Shown here piece after piece: positions 10,566 to 22,899 of a DNA stretch of 64,000 nucleotides. Position 1 is the stretch's first letter. Every line of letters begins with the position of its first letter. The DNA comes from Streptomyces thermolilacinus SPC6 (lineage in GTDB: Bacteria > Actinomycetota > Actinomycetes > Streptomycetales > Streptomycetaceae), in contig NZ_ASHX02000001.1 in NCBI RefSeq assembly GCF_000478605.2, positions 4,045,001 through 4,109,000 on the forward strand. The letters are read 5' to 3'. The position numbers were made by a program, and so were the translations under genes. Below the pieces are notes generated by a model that saw only the letters and a program-made list of their open reading frames with translations, was not told where the DNA came from and did not search any database.

Positions 10566-12638
10566 ATGACCCGAGGCAGCACTGCTCCGAAGCCCGGGAA
10601 GCCGGGAGTCCGTGCGGGGCGGGCTGCCGGAACCGGGCACGGTCCCACGCGCGGGGGGCGCTTCCTCCGCGGCGGACGCATCCTCCAGGACGGAGCACCG
10701 GGAGGCCCGGTGCTCCGCCTCCTGGCCCGGTGGATCCGCCGCCCCCTCCTGCCCGCCGTACGACTGTGGCGACGCAACATCCAGCTCCGCGTCGTCGTCG
10801 CCACCCTCCTCATGTCGCTCGGCGTGGTCCTCCTGCTCGGGTTCGTCGTCATGGGCCAGGTGCGCAACGGCCTGCTCGACGCCAAGGAACGCGCCGCGCA
10901 GAGCCAGGCCGCCGGAGGGTTCTCCGCCGCCCAGGACGAGGCCAGCGCCGCCACCGGCTCCGCCCCCGCCGACGGCGACACCCCCGGCACGACCTCCCGC
11001 TCCCTCCTCAACTGGCGCTCCGACCTCGTCGTGCAGCTCGCCAGCGGAGGCGCCGGAGCCTTCGACGTCGTCGCCCTCAGCTCCGACTCCGCGGGCACCG
11101 CCCCCAGCCGCGGCGCCCGCGCCTCCGGCGGCGTCAAGGTCGAGAGCATCCCCGTCGCCCTCCGCGAGGCCGTCGCCCAGGGCACCGGCACCTTCCAGAC
11201 GTACACCCGCATCCAGTACGCCGACGGCCAGCGATCCGAAGCGGGACTGGTCATCGGCAAACGCCTCAACGACGTCGAGGGCAACACGTACGAGCTGTAC
11301 TACCTCTTCCCCCTCACGCAGGAAGCGGCGTCCCTCGCCCTCGTCAAAACGACCATCACCACCGCCGGGCTCTTCGTCGTCGTCCTCCTCGGCGCCATCG
11401 CCTGGCTCGTCGTCCGGCAGGTCGTCACCCCCGTCCGCATGGCCGCCGGCGTCGCCGAGCGCCTCTCCGCCGGACGCCTCCAGGAACGCATGAAGGTCAC
11501 CGGCGAGGACGACATCGCCCGCCTCGGCGAAGCCTTCAACAAGATGGCGCAGAACCTCCAGCACAAGATCCAGCAGCTGGAGGACCTCTCCCGCATGCAG
11601 CGCCGCTTCGTCTCCGACGTCTCGCACGAGCTGCGCACCCCGCTCACCACGGTCCGCATGGCCGCCGATGTCATCTACGAGGCCCGGAGCGACTTCGACC
11701 CCGTCACGGCACGCTCCGCCGAACTCCTCGGCGACCAGCTCGACCGGTTCGAGTCCCTCCTCGCCGACCTCCTCGAGATCAGCCGCTTCGACGCGGGCGC
11801 CGCGGCCCTCGAAGCGGAACCCATAGACCTCCGCGACGTCGTCCACCGCGTCATCGACGGCGCCCGCCCGCTCGCCGAACACAAGGGCGGCCACATCCGC
11901 GTCGTCGGCGACGAGCAGCCCGTCATCGCCGAAGCCGACGCCCGCCGCGTCGAACGCGTCCTGCGCAACCTCGTCGTCAACGCCGTCGAGCACGGCGAAG
12001 GCCGTGACGTCGTCGTACGCCTCGCCTCCGCGGGCGGCGCAGTCGCCGTCGCCGTACGCGACTACGGCGTCGGCCTCAAGCCCGGCGAGGCCACCCGCGT
12101 CTTCAACCGCTTCTGGCGTGCCGACCCCGCCCGCGCCCGCACCACCGGCGGCACCGGCCTCGGCCTGTCCATCGCCCTCGAGGACGCCCGTCTCCACGGC
12201 GGCTGGCTCCAGGCCTGGGGCGAGCCCGGCGGCGGCTCGCAGTTCCGCCTCACCCTGCCCCGCACCGCCGACGAACCCCTCCGCGGCTCCCCCATACCGC
12301 TCGAACCCGAGGACTCCCGGCGCAACCGCCAGCACACCGCCGCCGACCACACCGGCGGCCCCGCCCGGCACACGAGCACCGGCGTACCCGGCCAGACCCA
12401 GTCCGGCAGCAGCACGGCCACCGGCCGCGTGCTCCCCGGACCGGCCCGCTCCGCCGTACCGCCCCGCCAGTCACGGTCCGCCACCGCCGACCCCACCGCC
12501 CTTCCCGGCAACGGCACCCGTGTCGTCGCGCGCGAACACGCCGCCGGACCACCGGGCAGCGGCGACGACACGCCACCGGACCAGCACCACCAAGGCCAGG
12601 ACCAGACGAAGCGGAAGGACACCACCCGTGGGCGCTGA
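10566..12638 (+). CDS. mtrB: sensor histidine kinase MtrB
   Basis: A 690-residue membrane sensor kinase that phosphorylates MtrA. Order: basic Gly/Pro-rich N-terminus; first transmembrane helix (VVVATLLMSLGVVLLLGFVV); extracytoplasmic sensor of about 170 residues; second helix (TTAGLFVVVLLGAIAWLVV); HAMP linker; dimerisation domain with phospho-accepting His354 in VSHELRTPLTTVR; ATPase domain with N-box NLVVNAVEH, G1 DYGVGL and G2 GGTGLGLSIA. A Pro/Thr-rich tail of about 120 residues follows. The ATG at 10566 stands directly after the mtrA stop and matches family length. The 3' end overlaps lpqB by 11 nt, indicating translational coupling. Confidence 0.96.
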   Translation: MTRGSTAPKPGKPGVRAGRAAGTGHGPTRGGRFLRGGRILQDGAPGGPVLRLLARWIRRPLLPAVRLWRRNIQLRVVVATLLMSLGVVLLLGFVVMGQVRNGLLDAKERAAQSQAAGGFSAAQDEASAATGSAPADGDTPGTTSRSLLNWRSDLVVQLASGGAGAFDVVALSSDSAGTAPSRGARASGGVKVESIPVALREAVAQGTGTFQTYTRIQYADGQRSEAGLVIGKRLNDVEGNTYELYYLFPLTQEAASLALVKTTITTAGLFVVVLLGAIAWLVVRQVVTPVRMAAGVAERLSAGRLQERMKVTGEDDIARLGEAFNKMAQNLQHKIQQLEDLSRMQRRFVSDVSHELRTPLTTVRMAADVIYEARSDFDPVTARSAELLGDQLDRFESLLADLLEISRFDAGAAALEAEPIDLRDVVHRVIDGARPLAEHKGGHIRVVGDEQPVIAEADARRVERVLRNLVVNAVEHGEGRDVVVRLASAGGAVAVAVRDYGVGLKPGEATRVFNRFWRADPARARTTGGTGLGLSIALEDARLHGGWLQAWGEPGGGSQFRLTLPRTADEPLRGSPIPLEPEDSRRNRQHTAADHTGGPARHTSTGVPGQTQSGSSTATGRVLPGPARSAVPPRQSRSATADPTALPGNGTRVVAREHAAGPPGSGDDTPPDQHHQGQDQTKRKDTTRGR

Positions 12639-14490
12639 CCGCCGCCACACCCACCGGCGAACCGTCCGCGGCGCCGCCCTCCTCGGCTCCGTCGCCGTCC
12701 TCGCCGGATGCGCCTCCATGCCCGACAGCGGCGACGTCAGCAGCGTCAAGGCGTCCCGGCAGGGCGACTCCCAGGTGCGCGTCTACCCCGTGCCGCCCCG
12801 CGACAACGCCGAGCCCGACGAGATCGTCGAAGGCTTCCTCGAAGCGATGACCGGCGACGACCCGGACTTCGCCACCGCCCGCCAGTACCTCACCAAGCAG
12901 GCGGCCCGCACCTGGAAGCCGGAGGAGCGCACCACCGTCCTCAGCGCCGCCCCCGTCCCCCAGCAGAGTGGGCCGGTACGCCAGGAGCACGGCGTACCCG
13001 GCGACCCGCAGACCCTCCTGTACCGGCTCTCCGGCCAGAAGGTCGCCACCGTGGACGACCGGCACGCCTACCAGCCGGTCGGCTCCATCACGTACAGCGA
13101 ATCCCTCCAGCTGGTGCAGCAGCGCTCCGCCGACGGCAAGCAGAAGGAGTGGCGGATCGACGTCCTCCCGCAGGGCCTCGTCCTCGGCGAATCCGACTTC
13201 CAGCGCAACTACCGCTCCGTCAACAAGTACTACTTCGCGTCCGGCAAACCGTGGGTCGTCGCCGACCCGGTGTACATCCGGAAGCGTCAGGACCCCGTGA
13301 CCAAGATGGACTCCCTGACGCAGACCGTGAAAGCCCTCCTCGAAGGCCCCACGAACTGGCTCAAGCCGGCCGTGGACACCCGCTTCCCCGCCGGGACGGA
13401 ACTGAAGAAGGACACCACCGCCCTCACCACCGACGACCGCAACACCCTCAAGGTCCCGCTCAACGAGAAGGCGAACAACGTCGACCGGGAACAGTGCCGC
13501 AAAATGGCCGCGCAAGTCCTCTTCACCGTCGGAGACCTCGCCTCCACACGCGTGGAGCAGGTGGAACTCCAGCGCGCCGACGGCCGGTCCCTGTGCGTCC
13601 TCGGCGAGGACCAGCGATCCGACTTCATGGCCGACCCCACCCCCGGCCTCCGCGAGACCCCGTACTACGTGGACGCCACCGGCAAACTCGCGCAGCTTCT
13701 CCCCGGCCCCAAGGAAGCCGTGGAACCCCGGCGCGTCTACGGGCCCTTCGGTGACGGCGCCGCCAAGGTCGAGACCGTCGCCGTCGCCCGCGACGAGAAG
13801 CACGCCGCCGCCGTGTCCCAGAACGGCCGCACCCTGCGCGTCGCGTCCATCCAGTCCGACACCGACCTGCCCGAGCCTCTCGTCACCAGCCGGGGAGCCG
13901 TACCGGCCAACCGGCTCTCCGCGCCCAGCTGGGACGGACGCAACGACCTGTGGGTCGCCGACCGCGACCCCGCCGACCCCCGGCTGCTCCTGCTCCAGGG
14001 CGGCAGCGGCAAGCCCCTCACCGTCACCACGCCGTGGCTCGACGACGACGTACGGGTCGAGGAACTGCGGGTCTCCGAGGACGGCGTACGCATCGCCCTG
14101 CGCCTCAGCAGGAACGGCAAGACCACCCTTCACATCGGGCGTGTCGAACGGCAGACCGTCGGCGACCGGCAGAAGGTCTCCGTCGTCGACCTCCAGTCCG
14201 TCGCGCCCCGCATGGAGTCCGTGACGTCCGTGTCCTGGGCGGGTCCGAGCCGCCTCGTCGTCCTCGGCAAGCAGGCCGGCGGTGTCCAGCAGGTCCGCTA
14301 CGTCCAGACCGACGGTTCCGCCTCCGCCGCCGTCATCCCCGGCCTCAACCAGGTCAAGGCCGTCGCCGCCGCCAACGACGAACGGGCTCCGCTGGTCGCC
14401 GCCGCCGACGACGGCATCGTCCGGCTCCAGTCCGGCGTCAACTGGCAGCCGATGGTCGAGAAGGGCACCTCGCCGGTCTACCCCGGCTGA
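12628..14490 (+). CDS. lpqB: lipoprotein LpqB
   Basis: About 620 residues from a GTG at 12628 inside the end of mtrB. The signal peptide carries arginines (RRHTHRRTVRG), a hydrophobic core and the lipobox VLAGC with Cys28, so the protein is lipid-anchored outside the membrane. An N-terminal GerM-like region (about 190-330, with VKALLEGPTNWLKPA) is followed by a C-terminal beta-propeller-like LpqB domain (DLWVADRDPADPRLLLLQ). In mycobacteria LpqB binds the MtrB sensor domain and modulates MtrA phosphorylation; the coupled gene order here supports the same role. Upstream in-frame codons back to 12004 are inside mtrB and are rejected. Confidence 0.94.
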   Translation: MGADRRHTHRRTVRGAALLGSVAVLAGCASMPDSGDVSSVKASRQGDSQVRVYPVPPRDNAEPDEIVEGFLEAMTGDDPDFATARQYLTKQAARTWKPEERTTVLSAAPVPQQSGPVRQEHGVPGDPQTLLYRLSGQKVATVDDRHAYQPVGSITYSESLQLVQQRSADGKQKEWRIDVLPQGLVLGESDFQRNYRSVNKYYFASGKPWVVADPVYIRKRQDPVTKMDSLTQTVKALLEGPTNWLKPAVDTRFPAGTELKKDTTALTTDDRNTLKVPLNEKANNVDREQCRKMAAQVLFTVGDLASTRVEQVELQRADGRSLCVLGEDQRSDFMADPTPGLRETPYYVDATGKLAQLLPGPKEAVEPRRVYGPFGDGAAKVETVAVARDEKHAAAVSQNGRTLRVASIQSDTDLPEPLVTSRGAVPANRLSAPSWDGRNDLWVADRDPADPRLLLLQGGSGKPLTVTTPWLDDDVRVEELRVSEDGVRIALRLSRNGKTTLHIGRVERQTVGDRQKVSVVDLQSVAPRMESVTSVSWAGPSRLVVLGKQAGGVQQVRYVQTDGSASAAVIPGLNQVKAVAAANDERAPLVAAADDGIVRLQSGVNWQPMVEKGTSPVYPG

Positions 14491-14587
14491 CCTGGGCGAA
14501 CACTACGAGGCGCCTGCCGTGTGCACGTCGCCGTGCCGGTTGTCCACAGGGGTGGCGGACCGCGACGGGGTACGAGAGCGTAGAGCC

Positions 14588-15502
14588 ATGCGGGGATGGT
14601 GGCAGGAGATCACCGGGCTCGTACTGCCGGTGGCCTGCGCCGGTTGCGGCCGTCCCCGCGCGGTCCTGTGCGACGCCTGTACCCGGACGCTGCACGGCCG
14701 GCAGCCGGTACGGGTACGTCCGGAACCGGAGCCTGCCGGGCTCCCCGCCGTGCGGGCGGCCGCGCCGTACGCCGACGCCGTACGGGCGGCCCTGCTCGCG
14801 CACAAGGAGCGCGGCGCACTCGCCCTAGCGGTGCCACTGGGGGCCGCCCTGGCGGGCGCGGTACGTGCTGCCGCGGCGGGCGGGGCAGCAGCGAGCGGTG
14901 GTACGGGGGTTGGGGGTGCGGGGGTGGGGGTGGGGGCCCGCCCCCTGGTGCTGGTCCCGGTGCCTTCGGCGCGGCGGGCCGTGCGGGCGCGGGGGCATGA
15001 CGCGGTACGGCGGGTGGCGGTGGCCGCGGCGCGGGAGCTCAGGAGCGGCGGGGCGGCGGTCCGGGTGGCGCCGGTGCTGCGGCAGCGGCGGGCGGTGGCC
15101 GACCAGGCGGGCCTCGACGCGCGGCGGCGGCAGGCGAACATGGCCGGCGCGCTGGAGGTGCTGCCGGGCGGGGCGCGGCTGCTGGAGGGCGCCAGGGTGG
15201 TGCTGGTGGACGACCTCATGACGACGGGTGCCTCGCTGGCCGAGGCGGCGCGCGCACTGGACGAGGCGCGCGTGGTGCGGGTTTCCGGCGAGGCGGGCGC
15301 GGCGGGTGTGGTGCGGGTTTCCGGCGGGACGGACGCGGGGAATGGCGGGGATTCCCACGGGGTACCCGAAACGTTCAGCGGGCCGGGAGTGACTTCCGGC
15401 CCCGGGCGCGGCGAATTGCCGCGGGGTGACCATGGATCCGTACTGATCGGAGCCGCTGTAGTTGCTGCATCTCCAAAAGCGTTCGGGATAAACCGGAACT
15501 GA
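14588..15502 (+). CDS. ComF family phosphoribosyltransferase-like protein
   Basis: About 304 residues. The N-terminus has the ComF zinc ribbon (CAGC at about 17-20, then CDAC), and the C-terminal half has a type I phosphoribosyltransferase fold with the PRPP-loop motif VVLVDDLMTTGAS. ComF proteins aid DNA uptake in naturally competent bacteria; in Streptomyces the role is unknown. A 12-residue tandem duplication (VVRVSGEAGAAG then VVRVSGGTDAG; 36-bp period from 15272 and 15308) is followed by a loose tail, so the C-terminus looks expanded. The ATG at 14588 follows lpqB by 98 nt; longer in-frame extensions overlap lpqB. Confidence 0.85.
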   Translation: MRGWWQEITGLVLPVACAGCGRPRAVLCDACTRTLHGRQPVRVRPEPEPAGLPAVRAAAPYADAVRAALLAHKERGALALAVPLGAALAGAVRAAAAGGAAASGGTGVGGAGVGVGARPLVLVPVPSARRAVRARGHDAVRRVAVAAARELRSGGAAVRVAPVLRQRRAVADQAGLDARRRQANMAGALEVLPGGARLLEGARVVLVDDLMTTGASLAEAARALDEARVVRVSGEAGAAGVVRVSGGTDAGNGGDSHGVPETFSGPGVTSGPGRGELPRGDHGSVLIGAAVVAASPKAFGINRN

Positions 15503-15835
15503 CAAAGAACTTCGAACGTTGCAGGTGGTGAGGGGATGAGAACACCTGATCGGAGGTTTGTGCTGGTAGCGGGTGCCGACATCCGTCCGGGCGAGCTATG
15601 TTCGGTTGTACAGGAATGGCGAATGCCGCCCTTCACCGAATGAGCAGCCATGCGTCCGTACGGAATCCGGAGCCGGTCAGCACATCGATGTTGTGGGGGT
15701 GGGATCTTGTCGACTGGGGAGGAGGAGGTCTAAGTCGCCAAGTCCGAGACTCCGGTGCTCGCCGGGGTCTGGAGCGAAAGGGAGATGCTCGCCAGCAGCT
15801 GAGCTGGTTGGAGCGATCCGGGAACGGAGTTCTGC
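15503..15835 (+). other. 333-bp intergenic region upstream of hpf
   Basis: No supported gene. The stretch is less GC-biased than its surroundings and must contain the hpf promoter and leader. I could not identify a convincing -10/-35 pair or a known operator. A Shine-Dalgarno (GGAACGGAG) lies just before the hpf GTG. Confidence 0.5.
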
Positions 15836-16525
15836 GTGGACATCGTCGTCAAGGGCCGCAAGACCGAGGTGCCCGAGCGGTTCCGCAAGCACGTGGCCGA
15901 GAAGCTGAAGCTGGAGAAGATCCAGAAGCTCGACGGCAAGGTGATCAGCCTCGACGTCGAGGTGTCCAAGGAGCACAACCCGCGGCAGGCCGACCGGTCC
16001 GACCGCGTGGAGATCACCCTCCACTCCCGAGGCCCGGTGATCCGGGCGGAAGCGGCCGCCGCCGACCCGTACGCAGCGCTCGACCTCGCGACCGCCAAGC
16101 TTGAGGCGCGACTGCGCAAGCAGCACGACAAGCGGCACACGCGCCGCGGCAGCGGCCGTATGACGGCCGCGGAGGTGGCCGACGCGGTGCCGGGCGCCGC
16201 CAGGCTCAACGGAGCCGGGGTCGCCGTGCTCGAGGAGTCGGAGGAGACCGTTCCGACCACGCGGATCGGCTCGCTCGAGGTGCAGGGCGAAGGCCCGCTC
16301 GTCGTGCGCGAGAAGACGCACAGGGCCGCCGCCATGTCGCTCGACCAGGCGCTGTACGAGATGGAGCTGGTCGGGCACGACTTCTATCTGTTCGTCGACG
16401 CGGAGACCAAGCAGCCCAGCGTCGTGTACCGGCGCCACGCCTACGACTACGGCGTCATCCACCTGGAGAACGACCCCCTGGCGGGGAGCGAGGGCAGCGG
16501 CGCGGGCGGAGCGCTCGGCGGCTGA
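15836..16525 (+). CDS. hpf: ribosome hibernation promoting factor, long form
   Basis: A 229-residue long-form Hpf (often misnamed sigma-54 modulation protein). The N-terminal S30AE/Hpf domain (MDIVVKGRKTEVPERFRKHV to about residue 105) binds the small subunit at the decoding site. The linker leads to the C-terminal dimerisation domain (about 170-220, HDFYLFVDAETKQPSVVYRR) that forms 100S ribosome dimers in resting or stressed cells. The GTG start with CGGAG upstream gives the standard length. It stands alone behind a long leader, consistent with its own stress-controlled promoter. Confidence 0.94.
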   Translation: MDIVVKGRKTEVPERFRKHVAEKLKLEKIQKLDGKVISLDVEVSKEHNPRQADRSDRVEITLHSRGPVIRAEAAAADPYAALDLATAKLEARLRKQHDKRHTRRGSGRMTAAEVADAVPGAARLNGAGVAVLEESEETVPTTRIGSLEVQGEGPLVVREKTHRAAAMSLDQALYEMELVGHDFYLFVDAETKQPSVVYRRHAYDYGVIHLENDPLAGSEGSGAGGALGG

Positions 16526-16716
16526 CGGTTCCCGACCGGTGTGGTGCCCCCGGAAGCGCCCCGTGCGCCCCCGGGGGCACCCCCGTGCCACCGAAGGATC
16601 ACCGCGCGGGCGCCGGGGCATGAAATCATGGCGACGCGTACCAACCGGTCCATGCCGGACCGGGGTTGGTGCGACGACCATGAACTTCAGGGCCCCGGCC
16701 TGCAGGGGGAGGAACG

Positions 16717-17487
16717 ATGGCGGAAAGCTTCGGCCCGGTGCATCATCCGGGCGGCTCCGGCGCCCCGGACTGCGGGGCCACCTCGCACGGCGACTCCGGA
16801 GACGGAGGGAGCGACGAGTCCAGGAAGGAACCCATCCGGGTTCTCGTGGTGGACGATCACGCGCTCTTCCGCCGTGGACTCGAGATCGTCCTCGCGCAGG
16901 AGGAGGACATCCAGGTCGTGGGGGAGGCGGGCGACGGCGCGGAAGCCGTGGACAAGGCCGCCGACCTGCTGCCCGACATCGTGCTGATGGACGTGCGCAT
17001 GCCGCGGCGGGGCGGGATCGAGGCGTGTACGTCCATCAAGGAGGTCGCCCCGAGCGCGAAGATCATCATGCTGACGATCAGCGACGAGGAAGCGGACCTC
17101 TACGAGGCGATCAAGGCGGGGGCCACCGGGTACCTGCTGAAGGAGATCTCCACCGACGAGGTCGCGACGGCCATCCGCGCCGTCGCGGACGGGCAGTCCC
17201 AGATCAGCCCCTCCATGGCGTCGAAGCTGCTCACCGAGTTCAAGTCGATGATCCAGCGCAACGACGACCGCCGTCTCGTCCCGGCGCCCCGGCTCACCGA
17301 CCGCGAGCTGGAGGTGCTGAAGCTGGTGGCGACGGGGATGAACAACCGGGACATCGCCAAGGAGCTGTTCATCTCCGAGAACACCGTGAAGAACCACGTC
17401 CGCAACATCCTGGAGAAGCTCCAGCTGCACTCCCGCATGGAGGCCGTGGTCTACGCGATGCGGGAGAAGATCCTGGAGATCCGGTAG
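16717..17487 (+). CDS. NarL/FixJ-type response regulator (orphan)
   Basis: A 256-residue response regulator. A 38-residue Gly/Ser/Asp-rich N-terminal extension (seven residues include HHPGGSG) precedes the receiver domain (about 39-160; VLVVDDHALFRRGL, phospho-acceptor Asp92 in VLMDVRMPRRGG, Lys in GYLLKE). The LuxR-type helix-turn-helix follows (about 190-250; LTDRELEVLKLVATGMNNRD and NTVKNHVRNILEKL). No histidine kinase gene is adjacent, so the partner is unknown. The ATG at 16717 has a strong GGGGGAGGAACG just upstream. Its position between hpf and secA matches other Streptomyces as I recall. Confidence 0.93.
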   Translation: MAESFGPVHHPGGSGAPDCGATSHGDSGDGGSDESRKEPIRVLVVDDHALFRRGLEIVLAQEEDIQVVGEAGDGAEAVDKAADLLPDIVLMDVRMPRRGGIEACTSIKEVAPSAKIIMLTISDEEADLYEAIKAGATGYLLKEISTDEVATAIRAVADGQSQISPSMASKLLTEFKSMIQRNDDRRLVPAPRLTDRELEVLKLVATGMNNRDIAKELFISENTVKNHVRNILEKLQLHSRMEAVVYAMREKILEIR

Positions 17488-17496
17488 GGGTCCGGC

Positions 17497-17523
17497 GGGG
17501 CCGGAGAGGCGCCGCTCCGGGCC
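17497..17523 (+). terminator. possible transcription terminator hairpin
   Basis: GGCCGGAG and CTCCGGGCC pair imperfectly around an 8-nt loop just after the response regulator stop. There is no T tail, which is common for Streptomyces terminators, so the call is tentative. Confidence 0.35.
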
Positions 17524-17643
17524 GGTGGTGCCGTGACGCGGTGGCGGGGTGGACGAGTGGCCGGGTGTCGGCTCGCGAGGGGCCGCCGCCCGTTCGCCGC
17601 GGCGACGACAACGGGTCGCGCCGGGCCGCACGGGGCGTACGGC

Positions 17644-17735
17644 CGTCGGGCCACTGCCGCCGTCGGGTCAATGCCGCCACCCACTGCCGTCATCCGGCCA
17701 CTGCCGCTGTCAGGACAGTGCCGCCGTGAGGGCCG
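17644..17735. repeat. degenerate short tandem repeats between convergent genes
   Basis: CCACTGCCG/CAGTGCCG-type units (CCACTGCCGCCGTC, CCACTGCCGTC, CCACTGCCGCTGTC, CAGTGCCGCCGTG) recur about every 25-30 bp. The array crosses the stop codon of the minus-strand winged-helix gene at 17710. It looks like local slippage expansion. Confidence 0.5.
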
Positions 17736-18876
17736 GGGCCAGGTCGGGGCGGTCCGTTCGTTCGACGCGTACGGAGTCGCAGCCGACCCATTCCGCCGCC
17801 TCCCGCAGGGCCTTCGCCATGGGGGCTACCGCCTTGGGCCCCGCCAGGGACAGCTGCCGGGCCACCAGGGTGGTGCCCTCGCGGGCCGGGTCCACGCGGC
17901 CGAGCAGCCTGCCGCCCGCCAGCAGCGGCATCGCGAAGTAGCCGTGCACGCGCTTCTGCTTCGGCACGTACGCCTCCAGGCGGTGGGTGAAGCCGAAGAT
18001 CCGTTCCGTGCGGGCCCGCTCCCAGATCAGCGAGTCGAACGGGGACAGCAGCGTCGTACGGTGTCGTCCGCGCGGCTCGCTCGCGAGCGCCTCCGGGTCC
18101 GCCCAGGCGGGCTTGTCCCAGCCCTCGACCCGCACCGGCACGAGCCCCGAGTCGGCGACGACCGCGTCGAACTCCTCGCCCCTGATGCGGTGGTAGTCGG
18201 CGATGTCCGCGCGCGTGCCCACGCCCAGGGCCTGACCGGCCAGCCGTACGAGGCGGCGCAGGCACTCCCGGTCGTCCAGCTCGTCGTGGAGCAGCTCGGC
18301 GGGGACGGCGCGCTCCGCCAGGTCGTACACGCGCTTCCAGCCGCGCCGCTCGACGCATACCACCTCGCCGAACATCAGCGCCCGCTCGACGGCGACCTTG
18401 GAGGCGGACCAGTCCCACCACTCGCCGCCGTTCTTGGCGCCGCCCAGCTCCGTCGCCGTGAGGGGGCCCTGGGCGCGCAGCTGGTTGATCACCGCGTCGT
18501 ACGCGCCGTCCGGCAGGTCGTGGTGCCACTGGGGGCGGCGGCGGTAGGCGCGGCGGCGGAACGCGAAGTGCGGCCACTCCTCGATGGGCAGCACGCACGC
18601 GGCGTGCGACCAGTACTCGAAGGCGTGCCGTCCCGTCCAGTACGCGGCGTCCACGGTCTGGCGGCCGACGGCGCCGAGGCGGGCGTACGGCACGAGCTCG
18701 TGGGAGCGGGCCAGGACGGAGATCGTGTCCAGCTGGACCGCGCCGAGGTGCCGCAGGACGCCGCGCACTCCGGCGCGCCGGTCGGGTGCGCCGAGGAATC
18801 CCTGCGCGCGCAGGGCCATGCGGCGGGCCTCGTCGGCCGAGAGCTCATGCGTGGGTCGGGGCGGCGTCGTGGTCAT
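17710..18876 (-). CDS. winged-helix DNA-binding protein (YcaQ/AlkZ-like family)
   Basis: About 388 residues. The sequence matches the winged helix protein family containing DNA glycosylases YcaQ and AlkZ: EARRMALRAQGF at the N-terminus, LGAVQLDTISVLARSHELV, the AYWTGRHAFEYWSHAACVLP stretch, WDKPAWADPEAL, and the terminal LLSPFDSLIWERARTERIFGF. AlkZ unhooks azinomycin-type interstrand crosslinks and YcaQ handles other alkylation; the exact lesion here cannot be predicted. The ATG at 18876 was chosen because the longer frame to 18924 lacks conserved sequence and a ribosome binding site. It ends convergently with the response regulator. Confidence 0.8.
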   Translation of the reverse strand: MTTTPPRPTHELSADEARRMALRAQGFLGAPDRRAGVRGVLRHLGAVQLDTISVLARSHELVPYARLGAVGRQTVDAAYWTGRHAFEYWSHAACVLPIEEWPHFAFRRRAYRRRPQWHHDLPDGAYDAVINQLRAQGPLTATELGGAKNGGEWWDWSASKVAVERALMFGEVVCVERRGWKRVYDLAERAVPAELLHDELDDRECLRRLVRLAGQALGVGTRADIADYHRIRGEEFDAVVADSGLVPVRVEGWDKPAWADPEALASEPRGRHRTTLLSPFDSLIWERARTERIFGFTHRLEAYVPKQKRVHGYFAMPLLAGGRLLGRVDPAREGTTLVARQLSLAGPKAVAPMAKALREAAEWVGCDSVRVERTDRPDLAPALTAALS

Positions 18877-18942
18877 GCTTCGCACGATAGAGGCCGTCAC
18901 TGACAGTCCCGGATGGTTTTCCACAGGCCGGGTGCTCGGGGC

Positions 18943-19524
18943 TCAGGGCCTGGCGGACGGCAGGTACGGGGTGGGGGAGGGCAGGCCCAGGTCGGAGGGG
19001 AGGAGGGAGGCGAGCCAGCAGTCGCGGCGGCTGTCGGGACGGGCGAACGCCGCGCGGAGGGTGCCCTCCAGGGTGAAGCCGGCCTTCTCGGCGACGAGGC
19101 GGGACGCGGTGTTGCCGACTTCGGCCCGCCACTCCAGGCGGGTGCAGCCGAGGGTGGTGAACGCCCAGTGGGCGAGGGTGCGGGTGGCTTCGGTGGCGTA
19201 GCCGTTGCCGCGGTGTTCGCGGACCGTGTAGAAGCCGATCTCCCAGGTGCCCGCGCGCGGATGGTGGAGGCTGACGGATGCCAGCAGGGGGCCGGTCGCC
19301 TGGCCGCGGGGGCGTACGGAGAAGGTGTACTCCGTGTCGTCGCGCCAGGCGTCGGGGACGTACCGGCAGACGAAGTCGCGCGCGTCGGCGATGCCGTACG
19401 GGTCGGGCAGCGGTATCCAGCGCTTGATCTGCGGGTCCTGGACGGCGGCGCGGACCTCCTCGGCGTCGTCCGGGGCGAAGGGGCGCAGCAGAAGTCGCCG
19501 GGAGTTCAGGGTGACGGGTTCCAT
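18943..19524 (-). CDS. GNAT family N-acetyltransferase
   Basis: About 193 residues of the RimJ/RimL-like GNAT type. It starts MEPVTLNSRRLLLRPFAPDD, has GTWEIGFYTVREHRGNGYAT (acetyl-CoA-binding motif A, the R-x-x-G-x-G/A-like loop), and ends with the ARLVAEKAGF-like SRLVAEKAGFTLEG block. Such enzymes acetylate N-terminal or side-chain amines of proteins or small molecules; the substrate is unknown. The ATG at 19524 is favoured over upstream in-frame codons to 19731, which are low-complexity and would overlap the secA promoter region. Confidence 0.88.
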   Translation of the reverse strand: MEPVTLNSRRLLLRPFAPDDAEEVRAAVQDPQIKRWIPLPDPYGIADARDFVCRYVPDAWRDDTEYTFSVRPRGQATGPLLASVSLHHPRAGTWEIGFYTVREHRGNGYATEATRTLAHWAFTTLGCTRLEWRAEVGNTASRLVAEKAGFTLEGTLRAAFARPDSRRDCWLASLLPSDLGLPSPTPYLPSARP

Positions 19525-19776
19525 GGGCGGGATTGTGGCGGCGGCGGGGTGCGGGGGCGAACCGATTGCGGTGGTGGCGGCACCTTCGGCGCGTCCCGCG
19601 CGTTCTCCTTGAGGGCGGCGGCGGCCCCGGCGATCGTTCATGGGAGGTGCGGACCTCCCGGCGTGGCGGGGTCCTCGCTTACGATGACCGTTGCGGTGGG
19701 GACCACCTGCCGTGCCCGTGCCAGTGTCCATGACAAGACCCAGTGCCAGGCCCGACCGGCAAGGAGACCAGCCTCA

Positions 19777-22587
<2,811 letters not shown>

Positions 22588-22609
22588 CCCGGCGGCCTCA
22601 GCCTGAGTG

Positions 22610-22657
22610 AAGGCGGGACCGGTGCACGCTCCGCGGGCGTGCTCCGGTCCCGCCTTT
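22610..22657 (+). terminator. secA terminator
   Basis: A long hairpin: AAGGCGGGACCGG pairs with CCGGTCCCGCCTT, extended by GCACGC/GCGTGC around a short loop and followed by TTT. Strong Rho-independent style signal 22 nt after the secA stop. Confidence 0.85.
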
Positions 22658-22899
22658 CGCGTGTGCGGTCCCGCCGCGTGGGCGCGGCGCCGTTGTACGC
22701 GCGCGTGGCGTGGTTGTACGCGCGCGTGGCGGCCTCGCGGGAGCCGGTGCGCTGTGGCTGGCGGGGTGCTGTGAGGCCGCTGGAGGGGCCTTGCGGGCCC
22801 CCGTGCGGCCTCCGGAGGCTGTGCGGGGCCGCTGGCGCGGCTTGATAAGCGGCTGGTGGGCTCCCTGCCCCTCGGCGGCGGAGCGGGGAGCCCGAGTGG